NCBI RefSeq assembly: GCF_030123105.1
Contig: NZ_CP126095.1
Span: forward strand, 1,364,001-1,428,000
DNA length: 64,000 nucleotides
DNA from: Paenibacillus sp. G2S3
GTDB lineage: Bacteria; Bacillota; Bacilli; Paenibacillales; Paenibacillaceae
Direction of reading: 5' to 3'
The notes below the pieces were generated by a model. The model searched no databases. It had not been told where the DNA came from and saw nothing but the letters and a program-made list of their open reading frames with translations. Shown here one piece after another: positions 10,137 to 18,062 of the stretch (the first letter of the stretch is position 1; the number at the start of each line of letters is the position of its first letter). The position numbers and the translations under genes were made by a program.

Positions 10137-10718
10137 ATGGCAAGGAGAGCAGTGGAGCAGGAGTTGTCGAGGGAAAGAATATTAGAGGCCGCTAGGCATC
10201 TGTTTATTACCAAAGGTTATCGAGCGATTTCAATGCGAAGCATCGGTCAGCATTTGGGGTACAGCCACGGCTCTCTCTATTATCATTTCAAAGAGAAAGC
10301 GGAATTGTTCTACGCCATTGTTGTCGAAGATTTTAATCATGTGGCTACTTTGCTTGGCCAAGTAATGAATAAGCCACCTGAAGAGGGTATGACTCGAGTA
10401 GAGCAGCTAATTATGGAGTTTATAAGGTTTGGAATAGATCATCCTTATCAGTATGAAATTATGTTCATGATTCGGGATGAAGAGCTACTAGCTTATTGTA
10501 GAGCAGAGCAGGGACGATGTTTTGATTTATTCTCAAGTATTGTACGCCGTCATATGAAGGAAGAGGGATATGTGTCCGAGGATTGGCAGAACGTGCCGCT
10601 AACCTTGTTCTTATCCGCTCACGGATTTATATCTTATTATATCCAAGATAAAGTATCATTTGAGGATGTAAAAGAAGCAGCATCAGCTCATATCAAGGTT
10701 TTATGTCGCAGCCTTTAA
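10137..10718 (+). CDS. TetR-family transcriptional regulator
   Basis: The 193-residue protein has the TetR N-terminal helix-turn-helix: ERILEAARHLFITKGYRAISMRSIGQHLGYSHGSLYYHFKEKAELF, roughly residues 13-58. The remaining all-alpha domain should hold the dimer interface and ligand pocket and resembles the WHG-type C-terminus (SAHGFISYYIQ). The start overlaps the yvyE end region with GGGG and AGG motifs ahead. No operator palindrome is evident nearby, and the target genes are unknown. Confidence 0.88.
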   Translation: MARRAVEQELSRERILEAARHLFITKGYRAISMRSIGQHLGYSHGSLYYHFKEKAELFYAIVVEDFNHVATLLGQVMNKPPEEGMTRVEQLIMEFIRFGIDHPYQYEIMFMIRDEELLAYCRAEQGRCFDLFSSIVRRHMKEEGYVSEDWQNVPLTLFLSAHGFISYYIQDKVSFEDVKEAASAHIKVLCRSL

Positions 10719-10815
10719 CATGCTGTTTTTTTTATAAGTTTACACTTTAAAGCTGTGCATTGGTATAACACTAATTCTCTGCTTGGTCAAAGTAATATTT
10801 AATTCTAGTTATATT

Positions 10816-10855
10816 TTAATGGCCGCTCCGTAGCAATAACGGAAGCGGCCATTAA
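10816..10855. terminator. Bidirectional terminator
   Basis: TTAATGGCCGCT (10816-10827) pairs with AGCGGCCATTAA (10844-10855), extended by CCGT/ACGG. It lies between convergent tetR and yjbQ. Confidence 0.7.
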
Positions 10856-10859
10856 TTGT

Positions 10860-11261
10860 TTATCCCTCAATAATTTTTAAGAAACATTGTCTACGTCTAG
10901 GTCCATCGAACTCACAAAAATAAATACCCTGCCAACGTCCAAGTAATAGTTCGCCATCATGGATGATTATGCTCTGGGAAGGTCCGGATGTAATAGACTT
11001 AAGGTGGGAGGCAGTATTGCCTTCAGCATGTCGATACTTCGGATGCTCCCAAGGGTAGACTTCATCCAAACGCATCAGAACATCATGTCTCACATCAGGA
11101 TCTGCATTCTCATTAATGGCAATTCCTGCGGTGGTATGTGGACAATAAACTACGATCACCCCGCTATGCACTCCGCTTTTTTTCACAAAAGAAATGACTT
11201 CACGAGTAATATCACGTAATTCATCCCGTTTCGTTGTAGTAATCTCCAGTGTATGCAGCAT
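10860..11261 (-). CDS. yjbQ: YjbQ-family (UPF0047) protein
   Basis: The 133-residue protein shows the UPF0047 signature: VVYCPHTTAGIAINENADPDVRHD, then WEHPKYRHAEGNTASHLKSITSGPS, and DGELLLGRWQGIYFCEFDGPR near the end. Conserved His, Asn and Glu residues line a metal-dependent site. Some members have been named secondary thiamine-phosphate synthase from complementation, but the physiological role is not settled. The second of two close ATG codons is chosen because GAAGGGG is then correctly spaced. Single gene. Confidence 0.88.
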   Translation of the reverse strand: MLHTLEITTTKRDELRDITREVISFVKKSGVHSGVIVVYCPHTTAGIAINENADPDVRHDVLMRLDEVYPWEHPKYRHAEGNTASHLKSITSGPSQSIIIHDGELLLGRWQGIYFCEFDGPRRRQCFLKIIEG

Positions 11262-11467
11262 AATCATTCCCCTTCCTGTGATGTGCCACTTTTTTCTAAC
11301 CTGTGTTATATATATTTTACCCCAAATTCACTTGAAAGTAATTGACGACAACGAGAAGGATTTGGTAAAGTAGTAATAATATAAAACCAAGTATATAAAT
11401 AGGAATAATTAATGGAGATGTTGGTTAGTATACCGACCGGTTATCCGGAGGTGGGAGGGCAAAATCA

Positions 11468-12283
11468 TTGAATTCGCTGCTTAGACACAAAGGTTGGACT
11501 TGGGGTTTCCGAACTACAATTTTGCTCTATTTTGTAGTATTGATCGTACTGCCTATACTTGGGGTCTATTACAACTCTTTTTCATTGGGTTTCGGCAATT
11601 TTGTGGAAAGCATAAGCGACCCGATTGCCTGGAAGTCGGTGCTGTTAACCTTAAAGCTGGCGATCATCGCCACTTTAATTAATGTCTTTTTAGGAACAAT
11701 GATTGCCTGGGTTCTTATTCGTTATCAATTCATTGGTAAAGCATTGCTTAACAGTCTTGTGGATTTACCATTTGCACTGCCGACGGCAGTTGGTGGTTTG
11801 ATGATTTTGCTCTTGCTCGGACCTGGTAGTCTTATCGGCAAGGCTGCAGAAGCGCTTGGTTTTGAAATTGTTTTTCATCAACCAGCTATCGTAATTGCTA
11901 TGGTCTTCGTAACCTTTCCCTTCGTGATTCGAGCGGTTCAGCCCTTGCTGGAGGAACTTGATCCTTCCGAAGAGGAAGCGGCATATACAATGGGTGCCAA
12001 GGGAACTAGAGTCTTCTGGCATGTTATTCTCCCCTCTATGGCTCCTGGGATGATCAGCGGTGGAATGCTCGCCTTCTCGCGGGCACTTGCTGAATTCGGC
12101 GCTGTAGTCCTCGTAGCAGGCAATATTCCAGGTCGTACACTCGTATCTTCTGTTTTTATTTTTGGTGAAGTTGAAAGTGATAATCCGGTTTCCGCCGCAG
12201 CGGTTTCTGTTATTCTCTTGACCTTATCCTTTCTCATTCTTTGGCTAATTAATATGCTGCAGATGCGGGGGAGACGCTCATGA
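11468..12283 (+). CDS. cysT: Sulfate ABC transporter permease CysT
   Basis: A 271-residue membrane protein with about six hydrophobic spans and the EAA loop (EEEAAYTMGAKGTRVFWHVILPSMAPG) that docks on the ATPase. LVDLPFALPTAVGGLMI and SRALAEFGAVVLVAGNI are typical of sulfate/thiosulfate permeases. It starts at TTG, with GGAGGG eight bases upstream. Its stop overlaps the cysW start by four bases. It forms a heterodimer with CysW. I see no S-box or clear CymR site in the 200-base leader. Confidence 0.93.
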   Translation: MNSLLRHKGWTWGFRTTILLYFVVLIVLPILGVYYNSFSLGFGNFVESISDPIAWKSVLLTLKLAIIATLINVFLGTMIAWVLIRYQFIGKALLNSLVDLPFALPTAVGGLMILLLLGPGSLIGKAAEALGFEIVFHQPAIVIAMVFVTFPFVIRAVQPLLEELDPSEEEAAYTMGAKGTRVFWHVILPSMAPGMISGGMLAFSRALAEFGAVVLVAGNIPGRTLVSSVFIFGEVESDNPVSAAAVSVILLTLSFLILWLINMLQMRGRRS

Positions 12284-13077
12284 GAAAACTATGGATCGGA
12301 CTCACCTACTTGGTATTTTTTCTGCTAATCGCTGCACCGCTAGGGAAAATGGCTATAGGTGCTTTTAGTGAAGGATTTGGTGGTTTCTGGAATGCTCTGA
12401 CTAGGCCTGAAGCGCTGCATGCGCTTATGATGACTGGGCTTGTTGTAATAGTAGTTACGTTATTAAATACGTTGTTCGGAATTATGATGGCGCTGTATCT
12501 TGTCCGGGCGAACTGGATAAATAGACGTCTAAAGGGCTTGCTTAACAGTATTGTTGATTTGCCTTATGCTGTGTCCCCTGTCATTGGCGGGCTGATGATT
12601 GTCCTGCTGCTGGGTCCGGATAGCGCCTTGGGTGCGATTTTTGAAGGGATTGGGCTGAAGATCGTCTATGCGATTCCTGGAATGATCATTGCCACCTTGT
12701 TCGTAACCTTTCCTTTAATGGTGCGTGAGGTGATGCCGGTGCTTCAGGAGATTGGTTCACAGCAGGAGGAAGCAGCTTCTACATTGGGCGCTCATGGCTG
12801 GACTATTTTTTGGAAGGTGACTTGGCCTTCGATTCGTTGGGCGGTTGTGTATGGGGTCATCCTTACGGTGGCTCGTTCACTAGGAGAGTTCGGTGCGGTG
12901 CTCGTGGTCTCGGGTAACATTATGAACAAAACCCAGACGGCGACGACGCTAGTCTATCAGGATGTTGAGAATTTTAATGTAACGGCTGCTGGAGGAATAG
13001 CGCTAGTTCTGGCTGCATTTTCCGCAGGTCTACTGTTGTTGATGGAATGGACCAAGAGAAGAAAGGAAGTGCAGTAA
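12280..13077 (+). CDS. cysW: Sulfate ABC transporter permease CysW
   Basis: This 265-residue partner of CysT has the same topology and an EAA loop, EEAASTLGAHGWTIFWKVTWPSIRWA. SIVDLPYAVSPVIGGLMIVLLLGP and ARSLGEFGAVLVVSGNI match the CysW group. ATGA overlap with cysT indicates translational coupling, and cysA follows after one base. Together the two permeases form the translocation channel for sulfate or thiosulfate. Confidence 0.93.
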   Translation: MRKLWIGLTYLVFFLLIAAPLGKMAIGAFSEGFGGFWNALTRPEALHALMMTGLVVIVVTLLNTLFGIMMALYLVRANWINRRLKGLLNSIVDLPYAVSPVIGGLMIVLLLGPDSALGAIFEGIGLKIVYAIPGMIIATLFVTFPLMVREVMPVLQEIGSQQEEAASTLGAHGWTIFWKVTWPSIRWAVVYGVILTVARSLGEFGAVLVVSGNIMNKTQTATTLVYQDVENFNVTAAGGIALVLAAFSAGLLLLMEWTKRRKEVQ

Positions 13078-13078
13078 T

Positions 13079-14143
13079 ATGCATGTTGAAGTGCGGGGAT
13101 TAAATAAGCATTTTGGAGATTTTCATGCGGTCAAGGACGTCAATTTCACCATTACAAAAGGTCATCTGATCGGACTGCTCGGCCCGAGTGGCGGCGGTAA
13201 AACTTCGATTCTTCGTATGCTCGCAGGGCTGGAGACACCGGATAATGGCGAGATTATTTTTCATGGTCAGACGGTTAACAATCTTCCTCCTCAGGAGCGC
13301 GGGATCGGCTTTGTCTTTCAGAACTATGCATTATTTAAGCACATGACTGTTTTTGATAATATTGCTTTTGGATTAAAAGTTAAAAAGGCCAGCAAAACCG
13401 CCATTCGTGACCGTGTTATGGAACTGGTAGAGCTTACGGGGTTAAAAGGCTTCGAGAAGCGTTATCCGCATCAGCTATCTGGTGGACAACGTCAGCGTGT
13501 GGCCTTTGCTCGTGCACTCGCGCCTGAACCACAGCTATTACTCTTAGATGAGCCATTCGCAGCTATTGATGCGAAGATCCGTCAGGAGCTGCGCGCTTGG
13601 CTACGTGAGCTGATTGAGCGTGTAGGCATCACTTCCATCTTCGTAACACATGACCAAGACGAAGCGATAGAAGTAGCAGATGAGATCATGATCATCAACC
13701 AAGGACAGTTGGAACAAAAGGGTACGCCTTGGGACATTTACAAGGAGCCTAAAACACCGTTCGTAGCTACATTTATCGGAGAGTCGACACTGATTGAGGA
13801 TGCCTCTGAGGTGAAAGGGTTTAAAGGCGCTGGAGACGGTAAGCCTACCAAAGCACTGATTCGCCCTGAATATATTGAAGTGGGTAATCTGCATGAGTTC
13901 AAGATGGCTTCAGCTACGGAAAAAGGTGTCGTAAAGCATCTGCATTTCCGTGGAAGCGAATGGCTCGTTGAGGTTGAGGTTAATGGTCATAAGCTGGTCA
14001 CTTACCGTTCCTTGGAGAAGGAAACCTTGCAGCCGGGACAGGATATCTCAGTTCTTGTGCACCGCGCTTACCTGTTTAATGATGAGCGAAGCTGGATCCA
14101 GGAGAACAACCTGAAAGAAGATCCGATGCCGATATTTATTTAA
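13079..14143 (+). CDS. cysA: Sulfate/thiosulfate import ATP-binding protein CysA
   Basis: This 354-residue ABC ATPase has Walker A GPSGGGKTS, Q-loop FVFQNYALF, signature LSGGQRQRVAFARAL, Walker B LLLLDEPFAAID and switch histidine in FVTHDQDEA. From about residue 240 a TOBE-like regulatory extension follows (TKALIRPEYIEVG), as in CysA proteins. It sits in an operon with cysT and cysW, one base apart, and energises uptake. Confidence 0.93.
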   Translation: MHVEVRGLNKHFGDFHAVKDVNFTITKGHLIGLLGPSGGGKTSILRMLAGLETPDNGEIIFHGQTVNNLPPQERGIGFVFQNYALFKHMTVFDNIAFGLKVKKASKTAIRDRVMELVELTGLKGFEKRYPHQLSGGQRQRVAFARALAPEPQLLLLDEPFAAIDAKIRQELRAWLRELIERVGITSIFVTHDQDEAIEVADEIMIINQGQLEQKGTPWDIYKEPKTPFVATFIGESTLIEDASEVKGFKGAGDGKPTKALIRPEYIEVGNLHEFKMASATEKGVVKHLHFRGSEWLVEVEVNGHKLVTYRSLEKETLQPGQDISVLVHRAYLFNDERSWIQENNLKEDPMPIFI

Positions 14144-14242
14144 TATAAAATAAATAAAATGATTTTCAATTTTTTTTGAAGAGTAGCGAATGTGATGAGC
14201 TAGGATTAGAGGAACTGAAGTATTGGTATAGAGTAATGGAGT

Positions 14243-14356
14243 GGAAGTTTGGAACTGTAGGAGCGGTAGCGACCGCCTTTATGCTCTAATTTCAACCGTA
14301 ATACGGTTCCAATCAAGAAATTAGAGCATAACAGCGGCCGAAAGTCCAAACATTCC
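14243..14356. repeat. Nested palindromic repeat between cysA and sbp
   Basis: Outer arms GGAAGTTTGGAACT (14243) and AAGTCCAAACATTCC (14342) are near-complements. Inside lies a perfect 13-base stem, ATGCTCTAATTTC at 14281-14293 with its complement at 14317-14329, and inside that AACCGTA/TACGGTT. The right arm is shared with 19947-19961. It occupies most of the 14144-14463 gap, with no gene seen. Confidence 0.65.
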
Positions 14357-14463
14357 GTGTAATTACGGCAAATACCGAACGTTGGTTATTAGAACTTGGC
14401 TTAATCTTTGGAGCTACTTTCAAAGAGACTTTAAGATCATTACCTCGAAGGGTGTGGGCCGCA

Positions 14464-15531
14464 ATGAAAATCAAAAGGAGCAGACAACTGCACGGATGTT
14501 TTGCTGCCCTAATGCTGGCCATACTCACGCTGGCAGCAGTCGGTTGCGGGAATGAAAAGGCGATTACGACGATGGCAGATCCTTCGAAGCAAGGGGATGT
14601 TACGCTAGTCATTGGCGCATACAGTGTGGCTAAGGATGCAATGGGAGACATTTTGCCGTTATTTGCAGCGAAATGGAAAGCGGATACTGGGCAGGACATT
14701 AGTTTTCAGCAGTCTTATGAAGCTTCCGGAACACAGGCACGTGCAATCGTGGGTGGGTTCGAAGCGGATGTTACACTGTTAGCCATGGAAGGCGATGTCG
14801 AGAAGCTGGTCAAGGCTGGACTCGTAGCGCCAACGTGGAAAGAGCAGGGTGAGCAGGGCATGGTGACACGTTCCGTAGTCGCACTTGGTACCCGTGAGGG
14901 AAATCCCAAAGGAATTCACGATTTTGCGGATTTAGCCAAGCCAGGAGTTAAAGTGTTATACCCAAACCCCAAAACATCCGGTGGTGCACAGTGGGATATC
15001 AACGCAATCTATGGGGCGGGTCTGAAGCTGTCAGAGGAGCAAGAAGGCGTTAAAGATCCAGCAGCTGCCAAAGCTTTTTTAGAAAGTGTACATGCGAACG
15101 TGGAGTCTCTGGATAAGAGCGGACGTGCATCTATGGCTGCCTTCGAGTATGGAGTGGGTGATGTCATTGTTACCTATGAAAATGAACTGCTGGCCCGGAT
15201 TGCTCAGGGTGTTAAATATGAAGTCATTATTCCTAAAAATACAATTCTGATTGAGAACCCGGCGGCTGTTGTAGAGAAGTATGCGGATGAGCATGGGACA
15301 CGCGCAGCAGCAGAGGCGCTGGTTGATTTTTTAATTACCCCACAGGCGCAAGAAGTGTTTGCACAATATGGCTTTCGTCCCGTAGATAAACAGGTCTATG
15401 CGGAGAACAAAAGCCGCTACCCCGATCCAGCGGGTCTCTTCGATATCAATTATTTAGGGGGCTGGGATGAGGTGCGAAGCACGCTTTATTCCAAGCGGGG
15501 AATTTGGTATCAGGTACTTGCCGGAATATAG
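14464..15531 (+). CDS. sbp: Sulfate-binding lipoprotein
   Basis: This 355-residue extracellular solute-binding protein delivers sulfate to CysTWA. A basic N-terminus, hydrophobic core and lipobox LAAVGC place the lipidated cysteine at residue 28. Family signatures include SYEASGTQARAIVGGFEADVTLLA, a paired ligand loop NPKTSGGAQWDINAIYG, and FGFRPVD-like sequence near the end. The ATG is chosen over an in-frame GTG 12 bases upstream because GAAGGGTG is then well placed. It is unusual in following the permeases rather than leading them, and a palindromic element separates it from cysA. Confidence 0.9.
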   Translation: MKIKRSRQLHGCFAALMLAILTLAAVGCGNEKAITTMADPSKQGDVTLVIGAYSVAKDAMGDILPLFAAKWKADTGQDISFQQSYEASGTQARAIVGGFEADVTLLAMEGDVEKLVKAGLVAPTWKEQGEQGMVTRSVVALGTREGNPKGIHDFADLAKPGVKVLYPNPKTSGGAQWDINAIYGAGLKLSEEQEGVKDPAAAKAFLESVHANVESLDKSGRASMAAFEYGVGDVIVTYENELLARIAQGVKYEVIIPKNTILIENPAAVVEKYADEHGTRAAAEALVDFLITPQAQEVFAQYGFRPVDKQVYAENKSRYPDPAGLFDINYLGGWDEVRSTLYSKRGIWYQVLAGI

Positions 15532-15549
15532 GTAGAGGTGTAAAAATAG

Positions 15550-15590
15550 AGTCATCCTAGCAGGGCTACTGCTTAAGGGATGACTTTTTT
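15550..15590 (+). terminator. Terminator of the sulfate transporter operon
   Basis: AGTCATCC pairs with GGATGACT at 15578-15585, with an inner CAG/CTG pair, followed by six T residues. Confidence 0.8.
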
Positions 15591-15740
15591 GACGAAAGTA
15601 TATATTTGGGGCCCCCGCAAAGTACCTGGGTACGCATCGAAGCAAAGCTTCACTTTGTGGGGATATTTTGATGGGCATCTTTAAGATAGACATATGATAA
15701 CTTAAGGCTTCCTTGATGGGAACTGAAGGAGAGATAAGAT

Positions 15741-16532
15741 ATGGATACGTTGGTGTTTTTGGGTACTGGGGATGCCATGGGTGTACCTCGGGTATATTGC
15801 AGCTGCGAGACCTGCACAGAAGCGAGGGAGCTAGGGAGCAATATAAGGCTGCGTTCCTCCGTACTCATAGATAATGGCAGTGACTTTCTAGTGATTGATT
15901 GTGGGCCAGACTGGCGACGTCAGATGGAGGCGCAGGGAGTACGGAATATGCGCAGACTGCTCGTGACACACGCTCATTTTGATCATATTGGGGGGCTGCC
16001 AGAATGGGCAGATGCTTGTAGATGGACGGGGATTAAGGGTGAACTTTATACTCCAGCAGAAGTCATTCCCATTATTGAGCGGCAATATCCTTGGTTGCGC
16101 AATCAGATCGAGATGATTCCCTGTGATGAAGGTATAGAATTAGACGGCTGGAAGATAGATACCTGGAAAGTAAACCATGGTAAGAATGGATATTCGTACG
16201 CTTTTCGACTAGAGAAGGAGGACTACACATGGGTGTATTGTCCAGATTCCATATCTCTTGGGGTTGAGGAGACACGCCTGATGCATGGAGTCGACTTGCT
16301 GGTCCTTGGTACAAGCTTCTATTACGAAGCGGCGGAGCTATCCACTCGCTCTGTGTACGACATGACGGAGGCAGCGGAGCTACTGCAAATCGTGAAGCCT
16401 CAAAAGGCAATATATACCCATATGTCGCATGATGTGGATATGAGAAAAGCATATATTTTACCGGAGAATGTTACACTGGCCCAGACAGGTATGAGAATTC
16501 CAATATACAAAAACCCATTCTCTTCACTTTAG
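15741..16532 (+). CDS. PhnP-like metallo-beta-lactamase-fold phosphodiesterase
   Basis: The 263-residue protein opens with FLGTGDAMGVPRVYCSCETC, the cysteine-rich zinc segment of the PhnP branch, and has the metal motif THAHFDHIGG near residue 75. Later ligands are visible in NHGKNGYSY, CPDS and THMSHD. PhnP proteins cleave cyclic phosphates and related phosphodiesters. There is no phn operon nearby, so its substrate here is not known. The start has GAAGGAGAG nine bases upstream. Confidence 0.8.
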   Translation: MDTLVFLGTGDAMGVPRVYCSCETCTEARELGSNIRLRSSVLIDNGSDFLVIDCGPDWRRQMEAQGVRNMRRLLVTHAHFDHIGGLPEWADACRWTGIKGELYTPAEVIPIIERQYPWLRNQIEMIPCDEGIELDGWKIDTWKVNHGKNGYSYAFRLEKEDYTWVYCPDSISLGVEETRLMHGVDLLVLGTSFYYEAAELSTRSVYDMTEAAELLQIVKPQKAIYTHMSHDVDMRKAYILPENVTLAQTGMRIPIYKNPFSSL

Positions 16533-16544
16533 AAGGGAATGGGT
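16512..16544 (-). terminator. Terminator of the minus-strand MFS gene, inside the 3' end of the PhnP-like gene
   Basis: AACCCATTC and GAATGGGT form the stem, extended by CTTC/GAAG. On the minus strand it is followed by TTTTT. The hairpin includes the stop codon of the convergent gene. Confidence 0.6.
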
Positions 16545-16561
16545 AAGTAGAAATAAGCAGA

Positions 16562-17779
16562 TTAAACAGTTAATTGTTCTGATTCATTTAAAGGGTGACG
16601 TCCGCTTACAGCAAGCATGACTAAAGAAATAATGATGAGTATAAAACAGAGCACAAATGAATACCGGTAACCTACAATACTGGCTAGCCCCCCGCCAACA
16701 AGACTCCCAATCAGTCTGCCGATCGTGGATGAATTAGAGTAAAGCGTTGATGCATACCCAGGCATGTTTGGAAGCAGATCCTGGATGTAGCTAATTCCAA
16801 TCGCAGAAATAACAGCAACGAAAACCGCCAGTAGAACCTGGGCTGCAAGCATTTGCCACATCTCGCCTGAGAAAATGACAACGAGATAATATGCCCCTCC
16901 TAAAATAGCCCCACACATCATCAAGGCTCGGTTACTATACTTCGCACTGAGTAGACCAAGCATAATCATAAATGGAATTTCCAGCGCAGCACATATACTG
17001 CTGACTAGACCGACATCGCTTGTCGATCCGCCTAGATTGTTTGTAATAAAGAGAGCAGTATTGATGCTACTCGTCCAGTGAGCTACATACATGAGTATCA
17101 AAATCAGAAAAGGCAGCAGAATATTGTGATTCTGACTGAGCCGGAAAGTTTTCACTTTTACTTCAGCCTTGTTGCTGCTCAGCTCTGTATCTGTATTTGA
17201 TTTGAGAAAGAAGAAAACGAGTAAGGCAACAAGCAGGAATACTCCGATCGTACCCGTGAAAATCCCCTTAAACCCAACAGCAGCGATTAGCAGGGTGCCG
17301 ATTAAAGGACCTGTAATAAAGCCGAGAGAGAAAGCAGAACGCAAGGTAGAATTAGCAAACGCAGTATCCGTAAAATTGCTCTTATTCACTGCTTCTCTAG
17401 CAATGGCGAACAATTGAGGCATCCCTGGTGCACCGAGGGCGGTGAACACAATCATGTAGATGAACAAGATCGTGAAATCCTGAATGAGCAAGTACCCGCT
17501 ATAAGCCAGCGCATTACAGAGTGTGGCAACAAGGTAAATGTTTTTTCGATTTAAGCCGAGGTCAGAGCGTCTCCCGATTAGTGTACTGATCCATATTCCG
17601 GCAATTAACGTGGTGGCTAGAAAAACACCAAACAATCCGACAGATACGCCAAGCTGTTCCGTGAAATAAATGGATAAGAAGGGTGAACTGAGTGAAATCC
17701 CCATTCCCTGAAGTAGCATACATAAAAAGAGTAAAGCATAAGAGGGAATTGAAAATAGTGCAGTAAGTCTTTTGATCAT
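16562..17779 (-). CDS. Sugar efflux transporter-like MFS protein (Set family)
   Basis: The 405-residue polytopic protein has about 12 hydrophobic spans. It resembles the SetA/SetB branch of the major facilitator superfamily: the SPFLSIYFTEQLGVSVGLFGVFL start, GRRSDLGLNRK between spans 2 and 3, FITGPLIGTLL, and a soluble central loop near residue 200. Members export sugars or non-metabolisable analogues. The ATG has GAGGAGT ten bases upstream. It stands alone and is divergent from the ABC exporter at 18063. The substrate is not determinable from sequence. Confidence 0.75.
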   Translation of the reverse strand: MIKRLTALFSIPSYALLFLCMLLQGMGISLSSPFLSIYFTEQLGVSVGLFGVFLATTLIAGIWISTLIGRRSDLGLNRKNIYLVATLCNALAYSGYLLIQDFTILFIYMIVFTALGAPGMPQLFAIAREAVNKSNFTDTAFANSTLRSAFSLGFITGPLIGTLLIAAVGFKGIFTGTIGVFLLVALLVFFFLKSNTDTELSSNKAEVKVKTFRLSQNHNILLPFLILILMYVAHWTSSINTALFITNNLGGSTSDVGLVSSICAALEIPFMIMLGLLSAKYSNRALMMCGAILGGAYYLVVIFSGEMWQMLAAQVLLAVFVAVISAIGISYIQDLLPNMPGYASTLYSNSSTIGRLIGSLVGGGLASIVGYRYSFVLCFILIIISLVMLAVSGRHPLNESEQLTV

Positions 17780-17974
17780 GTTGTGAAGTTACTCCTCTAT
17801 TTTTGTTAAGATAGTCAAACTGGTTCTAGTATACATGAAAAAGGCAGCAACAATATATATGCGATTAGACTACGGGGCATCACTCGGGCAAATCTAAGCC
17901 TGTTGATATTCCTTTTGTGACTTCTATTGCATTCGGTATTCAGAAGCATGTTTATCCTTTATAATCAGAAAGAA

Positions 17975-18003
17975 TTGCCGTCTTATATTTACATATATAG
18001 AAT
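17975..18003 (+). promoter_or_regulatory. Promoter of the 18063 ABC exporter
   Basis: TTGCCG and TAGAAT are separated by exactly 17 bases, 60 bases before the start codon. Confidence 0.6.
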
Positions 18004-18011
18004 AATTATCA
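17997..18011 (+). promoter_or_regulatory. Candidate Fur box overlapping the -10 element
   Basis: ATAGAATAATTATCA matches the 7-1-7 Fur core TGATAATnATTATCA at 11 of 14 defined positions, with a perfect right half. It covers the -10 element of the ABC exporter promoter. Confidence 0.4.
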
Positions 18012-18062
18012 ACGGTAGGTAGGGGAGTACAAAGTAGCTAATAGGGGAGAGGGTTGATTTTT

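Noticed and set aside
11268..11467. S-box, T-box or CymR site upstream of cysT
   Set aside because: The leader has no terminator/antiterminator pair and no complete CymR palindrome; only a GGAAT half-site is present.
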